NCBI GenBank assembly: GCA_016868315.1 | Contig: VGHE01000019.1 | Span: forward strand, 1 to 35,506 | Length of the DNA stretch: 35,506 bases | Reading direction: 5' to 3' | Origin: Betaproteobacteria bacterium | GTDB lineage: Bacteria; Bdellovibrionota_B; Oligoflexia; Silvanigrellales; Silvanigrellaceae | In this document: piece by piece, positions 1-7,486 of the stretch | How positions within the stretch are numbered: the first letter of the stretch is position 1 | Layout: every line of letters begins with the position of its first letter | Made by a program: the position numbers and the translations under genes | The notes under the pieces: generated by a model | Database searches by the model: none | The model's input: only the letters and a program-made list of their open reading frames with translations | What the model was told of the DNA's origin: nothing

Positions 1-1824
1 AAATGTGACCGGAGTGCAAATATTATGTGAGTCGTTGTTGATTGGTTTTCCCGTATCAGCACGCATCAATGCAATTTGCCACGGATCGTTTTTTTCGATT
101 TTGATTTCGAGGCTGCCAAGATAGGTTGCCTGTGTTGTGTTGAGTTTCGCGGTGGCCGTGATTTTGGGAGGATTCGGATTGTTTTGTGGGTGGGTTGCAT
201 CATAAAAGCAGGCCTTTTGAATTGAGCGCGCAAGGCCTTCTACAAATTCAACGCCCTGTTTGTTGAGTGCTGAACCAATATTGACCTGTTCTCCCCAATG
301 TGCCTTTTTGAAAAGAACGGGTGCAGTATCTGCGTTCTCGATTTTAACGACAATGTCATGTTTACCCTTTACGGTGGGTACAATGTTTCCGAAGTCGTCT
401 GAGGCGTACATGTCGATTTCGACGCATGTTGCCGCTTTCACGGTAGGAGGTGTAGCCTTTCCGGTGGCGTCGCGGTCGGGCGGTGTACCGTTGAGATTGA
501 ATGCCCACTGCTTGAATTCATTCGCTGGCACTATGACCGGCAACGGACGATACAGTTGAAGGTTGTCGGCCGTAACCTCGAGATATGCCGTACCCGTTTT
601 CTTTGGGGCAAAAGTTACTTTTTGTGCAGTTGTGGTTCTTGTTCCCTGGGTTCCCGATATTCCCTCCGCGAGGCGGTCTGAGCCTATTTCCCATTTGGCA
701 CTGGCCACATCATCGAGGTAGTTACCGTTGCCATCAATCCAAGCAGCATAGAGTTCTGTTACTCCACCAGGCAACATTTTGATTTCGTCGAATCGCGTGG
801 TCAGTTCATTCGGGCGTCCTGGGGTGTTCTTAAGGGCGATGAACTTCCGCACGTTGTCTGATGTGACCGTTATTTTTTCGGTGATAGGCTCAAGTGAGTT
901 ATCGAGCAGCGAAACCGTTATCGAGAGTTCTTCAGGTACACGCAGTACAAAGGGGCCTTTCGGGATAAGGCAGCGTCCGCCGGTAAATTCGCAGGTCACT
1001 TCGCCGTTCGGGAAATCCGGCTTGAATCCACCCCAGGATGTTTGTGGCGCGGCGTCGAACTTGACCGTCTTCACGCCTTCAAACGAGGTTGCAATGCGGT
1101 CGGAGTTGTCGCGGACGTTCAACCAGATATCAAATTCGTCGCCGGCTTTTTCTTTTCTCGATCCACTTGTGGAAAGCGTAAGTCGTGCTCCGCCTTTGGT
1201 GTCCGAAGTGCTCAATACAGCATGCGTATACAGGGGTTTGAATTTTGCATCGCGACCCGCCTTAGCAAGAACAGCAATCTTCTTGTTGAAACCTGTGGGT
1301 GCAAAAATCCAGACGCGTGCTTTTCCTTCTTTGCTCGTGCGGGCATCGAATTGCTCAATACGGCCAACACTCTCTTCAATTTCATCCTCTGGCTTTTTCG
1401 TGCTGGTACTTCCATCTGCATTGGACACTGTCGCTGTTTTTCCGGCCAGAGCCGCTGCTGCCGAGTTTTTAATGGCTGAGTCTGAGGACGTCATCGCAGC
1501 CTTCGGGGTATCCCAGGCCTTGGCCAGAACATCGGCCGAGACGTTATCTTCCGAACCCAGGTCTTTGGCTTCAACAAGTCGGTATTCCATGACCGCGTCG
1601 CCCACGGGTTGCCCGGAAACATCAACAATCTTGATTTCAACAGGGCTCCCGAAGGGTCGGCGGGGCAGAGTGATCTGCGCACCTCCTGCAACTTCAACCT
1701 TCCAACCGAGTTCGGCGTTCTCGGCCACTTTTCCAGAACAAGAAACAAGGACAACGCTTATCGCGATGCCCCCCAACAGCGACATCGCGAGGTTTTTCAG
1801 TGACTTGTGAAAAACTCCCGTCAT
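1..1824 (-). CDS. Ig-like-repeat surface lipoprotein (3' end outside window)
   Basis: An open frame of 608 codons runs from ATG at 1824 leftwards to the window edge without a stop, so the C-terminus is missing. The N-terminus is a lipoprotein signal: basic start, hydrophobic stretch, then lipobox LVSC with the acceptor Cys at residue 29. The rest is rich in beta-prone stretches, Thr, Val and Asp, with phrases such as 'GQPVGDAVMEYRLV' and 'DDFGNIVPTVKGKHDI' that resemble invasin/Big_1-type Ig-like modules ('...D..GNPV...'). I infer tandem Ig-like domains on a lipid-anchored envelope protein. It is the last visible gene of a leftward cluster with the barrel protein and the PEGA lipoprotein; 87 bp separate it from the barrel gene. 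No catalytic motif is visible. Function is unknown; adhesion or a structural envelope role is a guess. Confidence 0.8.
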   Translation of the reverse strand, partial: MTGVFHKSLKNLAMSLLGGIAISVVLVSCSGKVAENAELGWKVEVAGGAQITLPRRPFGSPVEIKIVDVSGQPVGDAVMEYRLVEAKDLGSEDNVSADVLAKAWDTPKAAMTSSDSAIKNSAAAALAGKTATVSNADGSTSTKKPEDEIEESVGRIEQFDARTSKEGKARVWIFAPTGFNKKIAVLAKAGRDAKFKPLYTHAVLSTSDTKGGARLTLSTSGSRKEKAGDEFDIWLNVRDNSDRIATSFEGVKTVKFDAAPQTSWGGFKPDFPNGEVTCEFTGGRCLIPKGPFVLRVPEELSITVSLLDNSLEPITEKITVTSDNVRKFIALKNTPGRPNELTTRFDEIKMLPGGVTELYAAWIDGNGNYLDDVASAKWEIGSDRLAEGISGTQGTRTTTAQKVTFAPKKTGTAYLEVTADNLQLYRPLPVIVPANEFKQWAFNLNGTPPDRDATGKATPPTVKAATCVEIDMYASDDFGNIVPTVKGKHDIVVKIENADTAPVLFKKAHWGEQVNIGSALNKQGVEFVEGLARSIQKACFYDATHPQNNPNPPKITATAKLNTTQATYLGSLEIKIEKNDPWQIALMRADTGKPINNDSHNICTPVTF

Positions 1825-1911
1825 TTTGCTACTTTTCTCCACCGGACCTGTTCCAGTCCATAGGATGGGATCGTCTTTTCGGGGCTTGAACTTTAGGGCT
1901 GGGTTGAGGTG

Positions 1912-2511
1912 TCAGAGAAGCAAAAAGAGACCAAATCGTGCCCGGATAAGCAACCCGGAAAAAGGTGCCGGGCTTGTGCCCAGGGCATAGGAGCCGTCGA
2001 TGTTGGCATCTAAGGCCACAGAGCGCGTGAATTGATACTGCGTGCCCGCGCCCCCTCCCACAGAAATGTAATTGGATGCAATTTCAGAGAGTGCTGTGAG
2101 GTCGGAAGTTGTAATAAAATAGCGGCCGTAGCCTACTTTGCCATGGATGTAAGGCTTCAGGTTGGCTGTATACTTTATTTGGCTCGTGGGGTGAAGGTCA
2201 TTGAAGTCGACCCCATAGGCGAATGGGTAGTACTGCACACCTGCACGTGTTTCCATAATTTGGGTCACCTGGAACTTATTCGAAAGCGCAACCTGGAATT
2301 CTCCCACCGCCGCGAGAACCCTCGATTGAAAGGAAACCCACTTGAAGTCGAAGTTCTTTACAAACATTTCGGAAGCGGGCTGATAGCCACTTGCGTTGCC
2401 GAGTATAACGCCGGTTGAAACAACGACAGCAGAATTCACCTCTGCAAACGCTGCGGGGTTTGCAAAGAGGCATCCAAATCCAACAAAGGTCGATGGCTTA
2501 AACAATCTCAT
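1912..2511 (-). CDS. outer-membrane beta-barrel protein
   Basis: A 199-residue protein with a signal peptide (cleavage likely after AFA, residue 23). It is followed by alternating polar/hydrophobic strands and many Gly and aromatic residues, ending in a short hydrophobic segment (FGLFLLL). That is the pattern of a small 8-stranded outer-membrane barrel of the OmpA/OmpW/OprF-like 'beta-barrel' type. The start ATG overlaps the TGA of the upstream PEGA lipoprotein gene by ATGA (2508-2511), so the two are probably translationally coupled. The C-terminus does not end in the classical aromatic residue, but barrels with a Leu end exist. The exact family and any ligand cannot be told from the sequence. 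Confidence 0.75.
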   Translation of the reverse strand: MRLFKPSTFVGFGCLFANPAAFAEVNSAVVVSTGVILGNASGYQPASEMFVKNFDFKWVSFQSRVLAAVGEFQVALSNKFQVTQIMETRAGVQYYPFAYGVDFNDLHPTSQIKYTANLKPYIHGKVGYGRYFITTSDLTALSEIASNYISVGGGAGTQYQFTRSVALDANIDGSYALGTSPAPFSGLLIRARFGLFLLL

Positions 2512-3158
2512 TTCTTTCGACCTTTGGGAGCAGCCGCGGGTGGTTCCGCACTGCCGCCCACATCGGAGAGCATTGAGCGCACTTCTGTGTCTTGAGGATC
2601 GAGCGCGAGAGCTTTGTAGAGTGCCTCTCGGGCTTTCTCTTTATCGTTCTGAAGTGAGTAGGTGTAGCCTTCGAAGTAGTAGATTGCTGCGATGTTTGGG
2701 TTTGCAGCTTTGGCCTTTTCAAGCGTCTTGAGTGCTTCTTTGAGATTACGGTCGATGATCTGGCGCTCGGCTTCGAGAACCAAACGGACAGCCAGATTCA
2801 CCGTACCGAAATCCTCCGAACCCAGCGGCTGCAGGAGTGCTTCTATTTCGAGTTGTCCACCCCCAAGATTCGGTACAACAAAGTTCTGGCTCACATAGCC
2901 TGAGCGTTTTACGGTGAGCACAATCGTGCTTGTGTTCGCAAGCTTTTTAATTTCTGCAAGGTCTTTGTTGTACGGGGTTGGTCCCAGAAGTTGTGGGTTT
3001 TCGCGGCCAGGCACAGAAAGATAAACCTCTGCACCGCTGGGCTTGCTCTTTATGCTCACCGATGCGCAACCACTGGTGAAAAGGGTTGCGAGGAGTGCGA
3101 GTTGGCAAAAAGGCCGAATTTTTTGCGTTACGTTATGGTTTCTGAAAACTTTGTTCAT
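2508..3158 (-). CDS. PEGA-domain and TPR lipoprotein
   Basis: A 216-residue exported protein. The signal sequence ends in the lipobox-like TSGC with Cys at residue 31. Residues about 32-112 form a PEGA domain: 'SIKSKPSGAEVYL' followed by the 'VKRSGYVSQNFVV' strand. Residues about 125-197 hold two TPR-like helix pairs ('AIYYFEGYTYSLQNDKEKAR', 'ALYKALALDPQD'). The tail is Ala/Pro/Lys rich. PEGA domains are common on envelope and spore-surface proteins. TPRs suggest a protein partner. A GGAG ribosome site lies before ATG 3158. It is the first gene of the leftward operon and is divergent from the motor operon across a 250-bp intergenic region. An accessory role for that motor is possible but not shown. 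Confidence 0.82.
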   Translation of the reverse strand: MNKVFRNHNVTQKIRPFCQLALLATLFTSGCASVSIKSKPSGAEVYLSVPGRENPQLLGPTPYNKDLAEIKKLANTSTIVLTVKRSGYVSQNFVVPNLGGGQLEIEALLQPLGSEDFGTVNLAVRLVLEAERQIIDRNLKEALKTLEKAKAANPNIAAIYYFEGYTYSLQNDKEKAREALYKALALDPQDTEVRSMLSDVGGSAEPPAAAPKGRKK

Positions 3159-3408
3159 TTTGCATTCTCCAACAAGGTCATTCTAAAACAACCAATCTGA
3201 AACAAAAGTGCACCCTCAGCCACCCTCGTCAGCAAAATTGTAGGGGTGAGTTCGGAATTTTCGTATCCCGATGAAATTTTCGTCGCCGTCAGTTCGATTC
3301 ACGGCACTGCAATTTCTACCTCCAGCGTCCTGAATGTTTTTTAAGCTTTTCCGATTCCTACCATACGCAGAGGTGTGTCAGCACGCGTCTGTACTTTGGG
3401 AGGATGGA
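3159..3408. other. divergent intergenic region
   Basis: About 250 bp separate the leftward PEGA operon from the rightward motor operon, so both promoters should lie here. I could not pick a convincing -35/-10 pair, a sigma-28-type site or a sigma-54 site by eye. A short direct repeat AATTTTCGT occurs twice around 3256-3282. An in-frame ATG at 3334 would extend the motor gene upstream by 25 codons, but it lacks a ribosome site and spoils the signal peptide. Confidence 0.5.
3398..3403 (+). promoter_or_regulatory. ribosome binding site deciding the fliF/fliG-like start
   Basis: GGGAGG lies 5 bases before ATG 3409. Starting there gives a normal signal peptide (basic/hydrophobic/AYA cleavage). 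The longer frame from 3334 has no such site and would place 25 polar residues ahead of the signal sequence. Confidence 0.8.
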
Positions 3409-5673
3409 ATGTTCAGCATTCCGCAGTTGTGTCGTTCAATCGCTTTGGCGCGAGTGCTTTGTGTACTTGCGGCATTGCTGTTGTCGCATTCTGCCGGACT
3501 CTCCAAAAACTTTGGCTCGGCATACGCGCAAACAAGTGGCCGTGCGAACCTGAACCAAACCCTCGATGCGAAGGTGGCCGAGGCCGAGGCCTTCCTCGAA
3601 GAAAGGCTCAACAAGCGCCTTGAGGCCATTGCCGAACCTCCGTTCCTGACCATTGTCAAAGTCGACTTCCCGGTGGCTAAATTGAATGCCCTCCGTCAGA
3701 GCGCAGGAGGAAACCTCTCGAAGCTCTCTCGCGGTGCAGTTTCCAAAGGAATCACCGGAGACGATGCACTTATTAGCCTTCTCAATGCCCTCACGCCCTT
3801 GGAGATTCTCTCCAACGCAGCGAAGGTGAATATTTCCGTGACGCTTGATGTTTCGTTTCCGAAAGATTCCATCGCTGAATTGAAAAATTCTCTCTCGGCA
3901 TTTCTCCGCCTCAACACAAAGCGCGGTGACACTCTGGATGTGAATCAAAAAGACCTGACCGCAGGTAAGTCAAAAACCAAAGTTGAACGCGCTGAGAAAG
4001 AAAATCAGCAAATAAAATCCCAGGTGGATTCTCTGCAACGTGAACTTGAATCGATCCGGCGTCGGGAGAGCGATGCCCAGCGTGAGGTTCAGGAAGCACG
4101 TCGGAAAGAGCAAGACGCCCAGGCGCAGCTGCGCGAATCACAGCGCGTTGCCGATGATGCAAAGAGCAAAGTGCGTGACGAACAAGACAAAACCAACAAG
4201 GCCGAAGAGGCCAGGCGCAAGCTTTCGGCGGAAGTCGATGAGCTCAAGAAGCAGATTACAGAGCTGAACCAAAAGAACAAAGACCTCACCGACGATGCCA
4301 ATACGCCCGCGGGTAAAGTCAGAAAACTGATTGCAGGTCTTGAATTGCCTCTCACAGTCATTCCGGCGGTGCTGCTGGGTTTATTGGGTGTTCTGGTCAT
4401 TGTTCTCCTGCAAACGTCTCGGGTGAAGACTGCCAGCACCGACATGACGGCAACCATGATGCAGGTTTCAGCCGCTGTTGCAAAAATCGGTGAATCTATC
4501 GTTCAAGCTGCCAAAGTGCAGGGTAAGCAACAGGGTGAAGCTATCAACATGGCAGGTCCTGGGGGAGCTGGGATGCAGCAGAATCAGCTGCAGTCTTCTG
4601 GCGATTCAACTTCTGAAGAGTTGATTGCACTTGAAAAGGAAGCTCAGAGTTTACTTGTTGACATGAATCAAACACGCTATGCCATGCTCAGCGTGCTGAA
4701 GGATTGGGTGGCTGACAAGCGCGAACGGACAAAGTTTGCCGGGTTCTCCGAGGCTGTTGGGCCGAATGCTGCGCGGGAGATCTGGAAGAGTTTTCCGAAA
4801 GAGGAACTCGAGCTTCTAGGCAACGCTCTTTACGAGCCCATGGCAAAAGCACAAGCCTACAAAGTTGTTCTGCAGCTCTATCGCTTGGCTGGCCGCGAAA
4901 TCAGCCGGAAGCCGAGCTACTTCTCGAACCTGGATATGATTTATTTGATCTCGGCAACCGACTCAGAGCTGAGCAACGCTCTCTCGGAAGCAGAGACAAT
5001 TTCCGCGGCTAGGCTGATGGTTTTGCTGACTCCTGAGCGCTGTGCTCGTGTCATTGGTGGATTGCGCAATCACGATAACGTTGAGCTGCTCGAGGCTATG
5101 CGCGAAGCGACCAACATGAGCGAAGACGACGCCAAAGGTGCAATTGCGGCAATCAAAGGTCTTATCAAGAGCGATCGTGGCGACTCACGATTCGATGTCA
5201 CGAGCCATTTGATGCTGATGCTCGATGCTCCTAATCCCGAATTCAGAACTGCGGTCAGCAAAGTTCTCCGTGCCGACAAATCGCTCTCGGCATCGGTAGG
5301 CTCAAGGGTTGTGACGATTGAAGAGGTTTTACGCCTTGACGACGAAACTCTAGCCGAGCTTCTTGCAGAGCTTGAGCCAGCAGATGTCGCCACGTTGCTT
5401 GTGTCGCTTCCGGAAGAGCTCAACGAGCGTATTAATCAATTCTTTACCTCTGCAAAGATCCAGGCGGCTATCCGGCAGGAGCTCGACAAATTCAATCGCT
5501 CTCGTACAGCGCGTAAGCGTGCTGAATTTGAGGGTCAAAAAATTCAGGCGGCACTTATCAAGCAAGTGAAGGATATGCGTGAGCAAGGACTCATTGAGCT
5601 TGCAGGCGAAGCCTCTGGTGAAGGTGCAGGTGACGACGAGGGTGGTTCCGAAGCTGAAGCGGAGGCCTCCTAA
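3409..5673 (+). CDS. FliF-RBM3 / coiled-coil / FliG-like fusion, putative motor rotor
   Basis: A 754-residue membrane protein. Residues 1-40 are a signal peptide or TM1 (AYA/Q). Residues about 45-180 resemble the FliF ring-building motif RBM3: a helix with 'LEERLNKRLEAI', a strand 'LTIVKVDF', then 'KVNISVTLDV' and a helix ending in 'FLRLNTKRGDTLDV', which matches the FliF signature '..V(G)F...RGD.(L/V).V'. Residues about 190-300 are an unbroken charged coiled coil. Residues 312-335 are a membrane helix. The cytoplasmic part (340-754) has a FliG-M-like segment (about 510-590) and a FliG-C-like segment (639-732: 'EEVLRLDDETLAELLAELE' to 'MREQGLIEL'). By hand alignment K683 falls at E. coli FliG R281 and E691 at D289. 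The FliM-binding EHPQ motif is absent. MotA/MotB-like genes follow directly. Inference: MS-ring and rotor functions in one chain, working without a FliM/FliN C-ring. The FliG similarity is firmer than the FliF similarity. Confidence 0.75.
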   Translation: MFSIPQLCRSIALARVLCVLAALLLSHSAGLSKNFGSAYAQTSGRANLNQTLDAKVAEAEAFLEERLNKRLEAIAEPPFLTIVKVDFPVAKLNALRQSAGGNLSKLSRGAVSKGITGDDALISLLNALTPLEILSNAAKVNISVTLDVSFPKDSIAELKNSLSAFLRLNTKRGDTLDVNQKDLTAGKSKTKVERAEKENQQIKSQVDSLQRELESIRRRESDAQREVQEARRKEQDAQAQLRESQRVADDAKSKVRDEQDKTNKAEEARRKLSAEVDELKKQITELNQKNKDLTDDANTPAGKVRKLIAGLELPLTVIPAVLLGLLGVLVIVLLQTSRVKTASTDMTATMMQVSAAVAKIGESIVQAAKVQGKQQGEAINMAGPGGAGMQQNQLQSSGDSTSEELIALEKEAQSLLVDMNQTRYAMLSVLKDWVADKRERTKFAGFSEAVGPNAAREIWKSFPKEELELLGNALYEPMAKAQAYKVVLQLYRLAGREISRKPSYFSNLDMIYLISATDSELSNALSEAETISAARLMVLLTPERCARVIGGLRNHDNVELLEAMREATNMSEDDAKGAIAAIKGLIKSDRGDSRFDVTSHLMLMLDAPNPEFRTAVSKVLRADKSLSASVGSRVVTIEEVLRLDDETLAELLAELEPADVATLLVSLPEELNERINQFFTSAKIQAAIRQELDKFNRSRTARKRAEFEGQKIQAALIKQVKDMREQGLIELAGEASGEGAGDDEGGSEAEAEAS

Positions 5674-5712
5674 CATGAGAAATGAATTTATCATGAACAC
5701 TGGAGTCACAAC

Positions 5713-6507
5713 ATGAGCTCGACCATTATTGGGTTCATTGTTGCTTGGTTGTTTGCGGGGTACATGATCCAGCACGCAATCAAAGATTTAAAAGTATTGA
5801 ACGACGTTCCGGGGTTTCTGCTGATTGTGGGCTCGACGGTTGCCATGGCTTACATGGCCAACACGGCCGAGGAAGCAAAACGTATCTGGAAGGCCATGTT
5901 TGAGGGTTTTAAGAAGAGGGTCGATAGGCGTCAGGATATCGTGAGTGAGATTGTTACGGTTGCTAAGGTCACCAATGGCGATCCTCGCCTCATTGAGCAG
6001 CAGATGGGCTCCATTCAGCAGCCCTTTTTTAAAGAAGGTTTGGGTTTGATTCTTGACCGTTTCAAGCCCGATCAAATCGATTCCATTATGACCGACCGCA
6101 TCGAAAGCCATAAACTCTTTCTCGCAAAGAAAACAATGGGTCTCAAGGCGTTGGCAAAATACCCACCAGCCTTCGGAATCATTGCGTGCGTGGTGTCGCT
6201 GATTGCGGTGATGCAACAGCTGGGTGGCGAGCTGAAAGCTGGTGCTCTTGGACCTGCCATGGCGATTGGACTTGTTGGAACATTGATTGGATTGCTTGCA
6301 GCAAACTTCATCATCATGCCCTTGGGTGAAAATTCCGAGGCGCGCGACAAAGCTGAGCTGAAGGAACGTGAGATCATTTTGCAGGGTGTTTTGCTTCTTG
6401 CGAACAAAGAAACTCCGCTCTTTGTTCAGGAAAAGTTGAATTCCTACTTGAAGGAAGAGCAGCGTGTAGACGTCCTGGGTGTGGGCGGAGGTGGAAAAGC
6501 TGCATAA
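5713..6507 (+). CDS. MotA-like stator (proton channel) protein
   Basis: 264 residues with four membrane helices at about 4-20, 32-50, 153-170 and 181-202 and a large cytoplasmic loop between the second and third, as in MotA of flagellar stators. TM3 begins with the family's Pro ('YPPAFGIIACVVSLI', P151/P152). TM4 carries the typical 'LGPAMAIGLVGTLIGLLAAN' followed by P203 at the cytoplasmic end. In flagella MotA pushes on FliG through loop residues of the 'R..G...lE' motif. Here the loop reads 'AKVTNGDPRLIEQQ', so the acidic residue is kept but the usual Arg is not in place. GGAG 7 bases before ATG 5713 supports the start, which lies 39 bases after the fusion gene. The alternative ExbB/TolQ has three helices and does not fit. 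Confidence 0.88.
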   Translation: MSSTIIGFIVAWLFAGYMIQHAIKDLKVLNDVPGFLLIVGSTVAMAYMANTAEEAKRIWKAMFEGFKKRVDRRQDIVSEIVTVAKVTNGDPRLIEQQMGSIQQPFFKEGLGLILDRFKPDQIDSIMTDRIESHKLFLAKKTMGLKALAKYPPAFGIIACVVSLIAVMQQLGGELKAGALGPAMAIGLVGTLIGLLAANFIIMPLGENSEARDKAELKEREIILQGVLLLANKETPLFVQEKLNSYLKEEQRVDVLGVGGGGKAA

Positions 6508-6517
6508 GGAGCTATGA

Positions 6518-7486
6518 GTGTCACGTCGGGGTCTGTTCGAAAATTCAGGAGATCATGCTTCGCCTCTTGAGGGTGCGGCAGGGCGTTCTCTTGAAAAGAA
6601 AAAGCACACCCCTGCGCATCACCCCAAGAAACACAAAGGTGGTGATGATCACGGTGGCGGGGGTGGTGGTCACGAGAGCGATGACACACTTTGGCTCTAC
6701 TCGTTCAATGACATGCTTTTTAACCTGCTTCTGTTCTTCATTGTGATGTATTCCATCTCTCAGGTCGACGAGAAAAAGTTTGCCGAAGTTCAGCAGGCAC
6801 TTCAGGGTTCAAAGAAGCCACAACTTCTCAAAGAAGAAGAAGACAAAGATGGCGTTGTGATTGGACCCCGTAACGGTGCACTTGATGCCAAGCAGCTTGC
6901 CTCCTCGGGTGGTGAAGCAGGTGGTGATAAGAGTGCCGAGATTGCAGCTGCAATTCGTTTTATGCTTGAACGCTCTCAGAAAGCAGACGTCAAATTGGCG
7001 AAGGGAGCCGGCAAAGAGGAGCAGAAGAAGGAAGAGGCGACCAAAAAAAGCAAATATCTTTCCGGAACAAACATTCCACTGCCGATGCAGCTTGCATTTA
7101 CCTCGAAGGAATTTTTTGCCCCAAAAAGCGCGGAGCTCACCCTTGAGGGTATGGAAAACCTCAAACAGCTTGCTGAAGAAGTGGCAAAGCAAGAGACTCT
7201 TGGAAAAGTTGAAATCGAGGTGCACACCGAGTTCACCCAAGACACAATCAATAGCCCAAAGGCAGAGAGCTCGTTCGCAGACCTCAAGCTCTCCACCGTG
7301 CGGGCAGGTGTGTTTTTTGAATATTTTTTGAAAGCGGGCATTCCCCATAAAAAGGTGGTGAGCGCGGGCTACGCCGATGGACGCCCCTTGCTGTCTCTTG
7401 CCACCATGTCGCCAAAGCAGCGGGTTGAGTTTGCTGAATCCAACGAACGCATCGTTGTGAGTCTCAGCAAGGAGAAAACGCCATGA
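6518..7486 (+). CDS. MotB-like stator protein with OmpA-like domain
   Basis: 322 residues. The start is GTG 6518 with AAGGAG 6 bases upstream; the nearby ATG at 6514 is out of frame. Residues 25-57 form a His/Lys/Gly-rich cytoplasmic tail. One membrane helix (59-80) reads 'YSFNDMLFNLLLFFIVMYSI'. D65 falls at the position of the proton-carrying Asp of MotB ('AyaDFmtalmaFFlvmW'). After a charged Lys/Glu linker, residues about 200-320 form an OmpA/MotB peptidoglycan-binding domain. 'FFAPKSAELTLEGMENL', 'LSTVRAGVFFEYFLKAGI' and 'SAGYADGRPLL' are recognisable. The usual GHTD and NRRVEI motifs are degenerate (VHTE, NERIVV), so binding may differ. It should pair with the MotA-like protein and anchor it to the wall. 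Its stop overlaps the next start by ATGA. Confidence 0.88.
   Translation: MSRRGLFENSGDHASPLEGAAGRSLEKKKHTPAHHPKKHKGGDDHGGGGGGHESDDTLWLYSFNDMLFNLLLFFIVMYSISQVDEKKFAEVQQALQGSKKPQLLKEEEDKDGVVIGPRNGALDAKQLASSGGEAGGDKSAEIAAAIRFMLERSQKADVKLAKGAGKEEQKKEEATKKSKYLSGTNIPLPMQLAFTSKEFFAPKSAELTLEGMENLKQLAEEVAKQETLGKVEIEVHTEFTQDTINSPKAESSFADLKLSTVRAGVFFEYFLKAGIPHKKVVSAGYADGRPLLSLATMSPKQRVEFAESNERIVVSLSKEKTP

Noticed and set aside
779-1810. 343-codon plus-strand open frame
   Set aside because: It lies opposite the long minus-strand lipoprotein gene, has no signal or family features, and its composition is that of a reverse-frame shadow.
3334-3408. 25-codon upstream extension of the fusion gene
   Set aside because: No ribosome site at 3334, whereas GGGAGG precedes ATG 3409, and the extension would disrupt the signal peptide.
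3409-5673. Type III secretion ring protein (YscJ/PrgK)
   Set aside because: The RGDT-type segment and the FliG-like C-terminus point to FliF/FliG. No secretion ATPase or export genes are nearby.
5713-7486. ExbB/ExbD or TolQ/TolR pair
   Set aside because: Four membrane helices in the first protein, the MotB-type helix with an OmpA-like domain in the second and a FliG-like partner fit MotA/MotB better.
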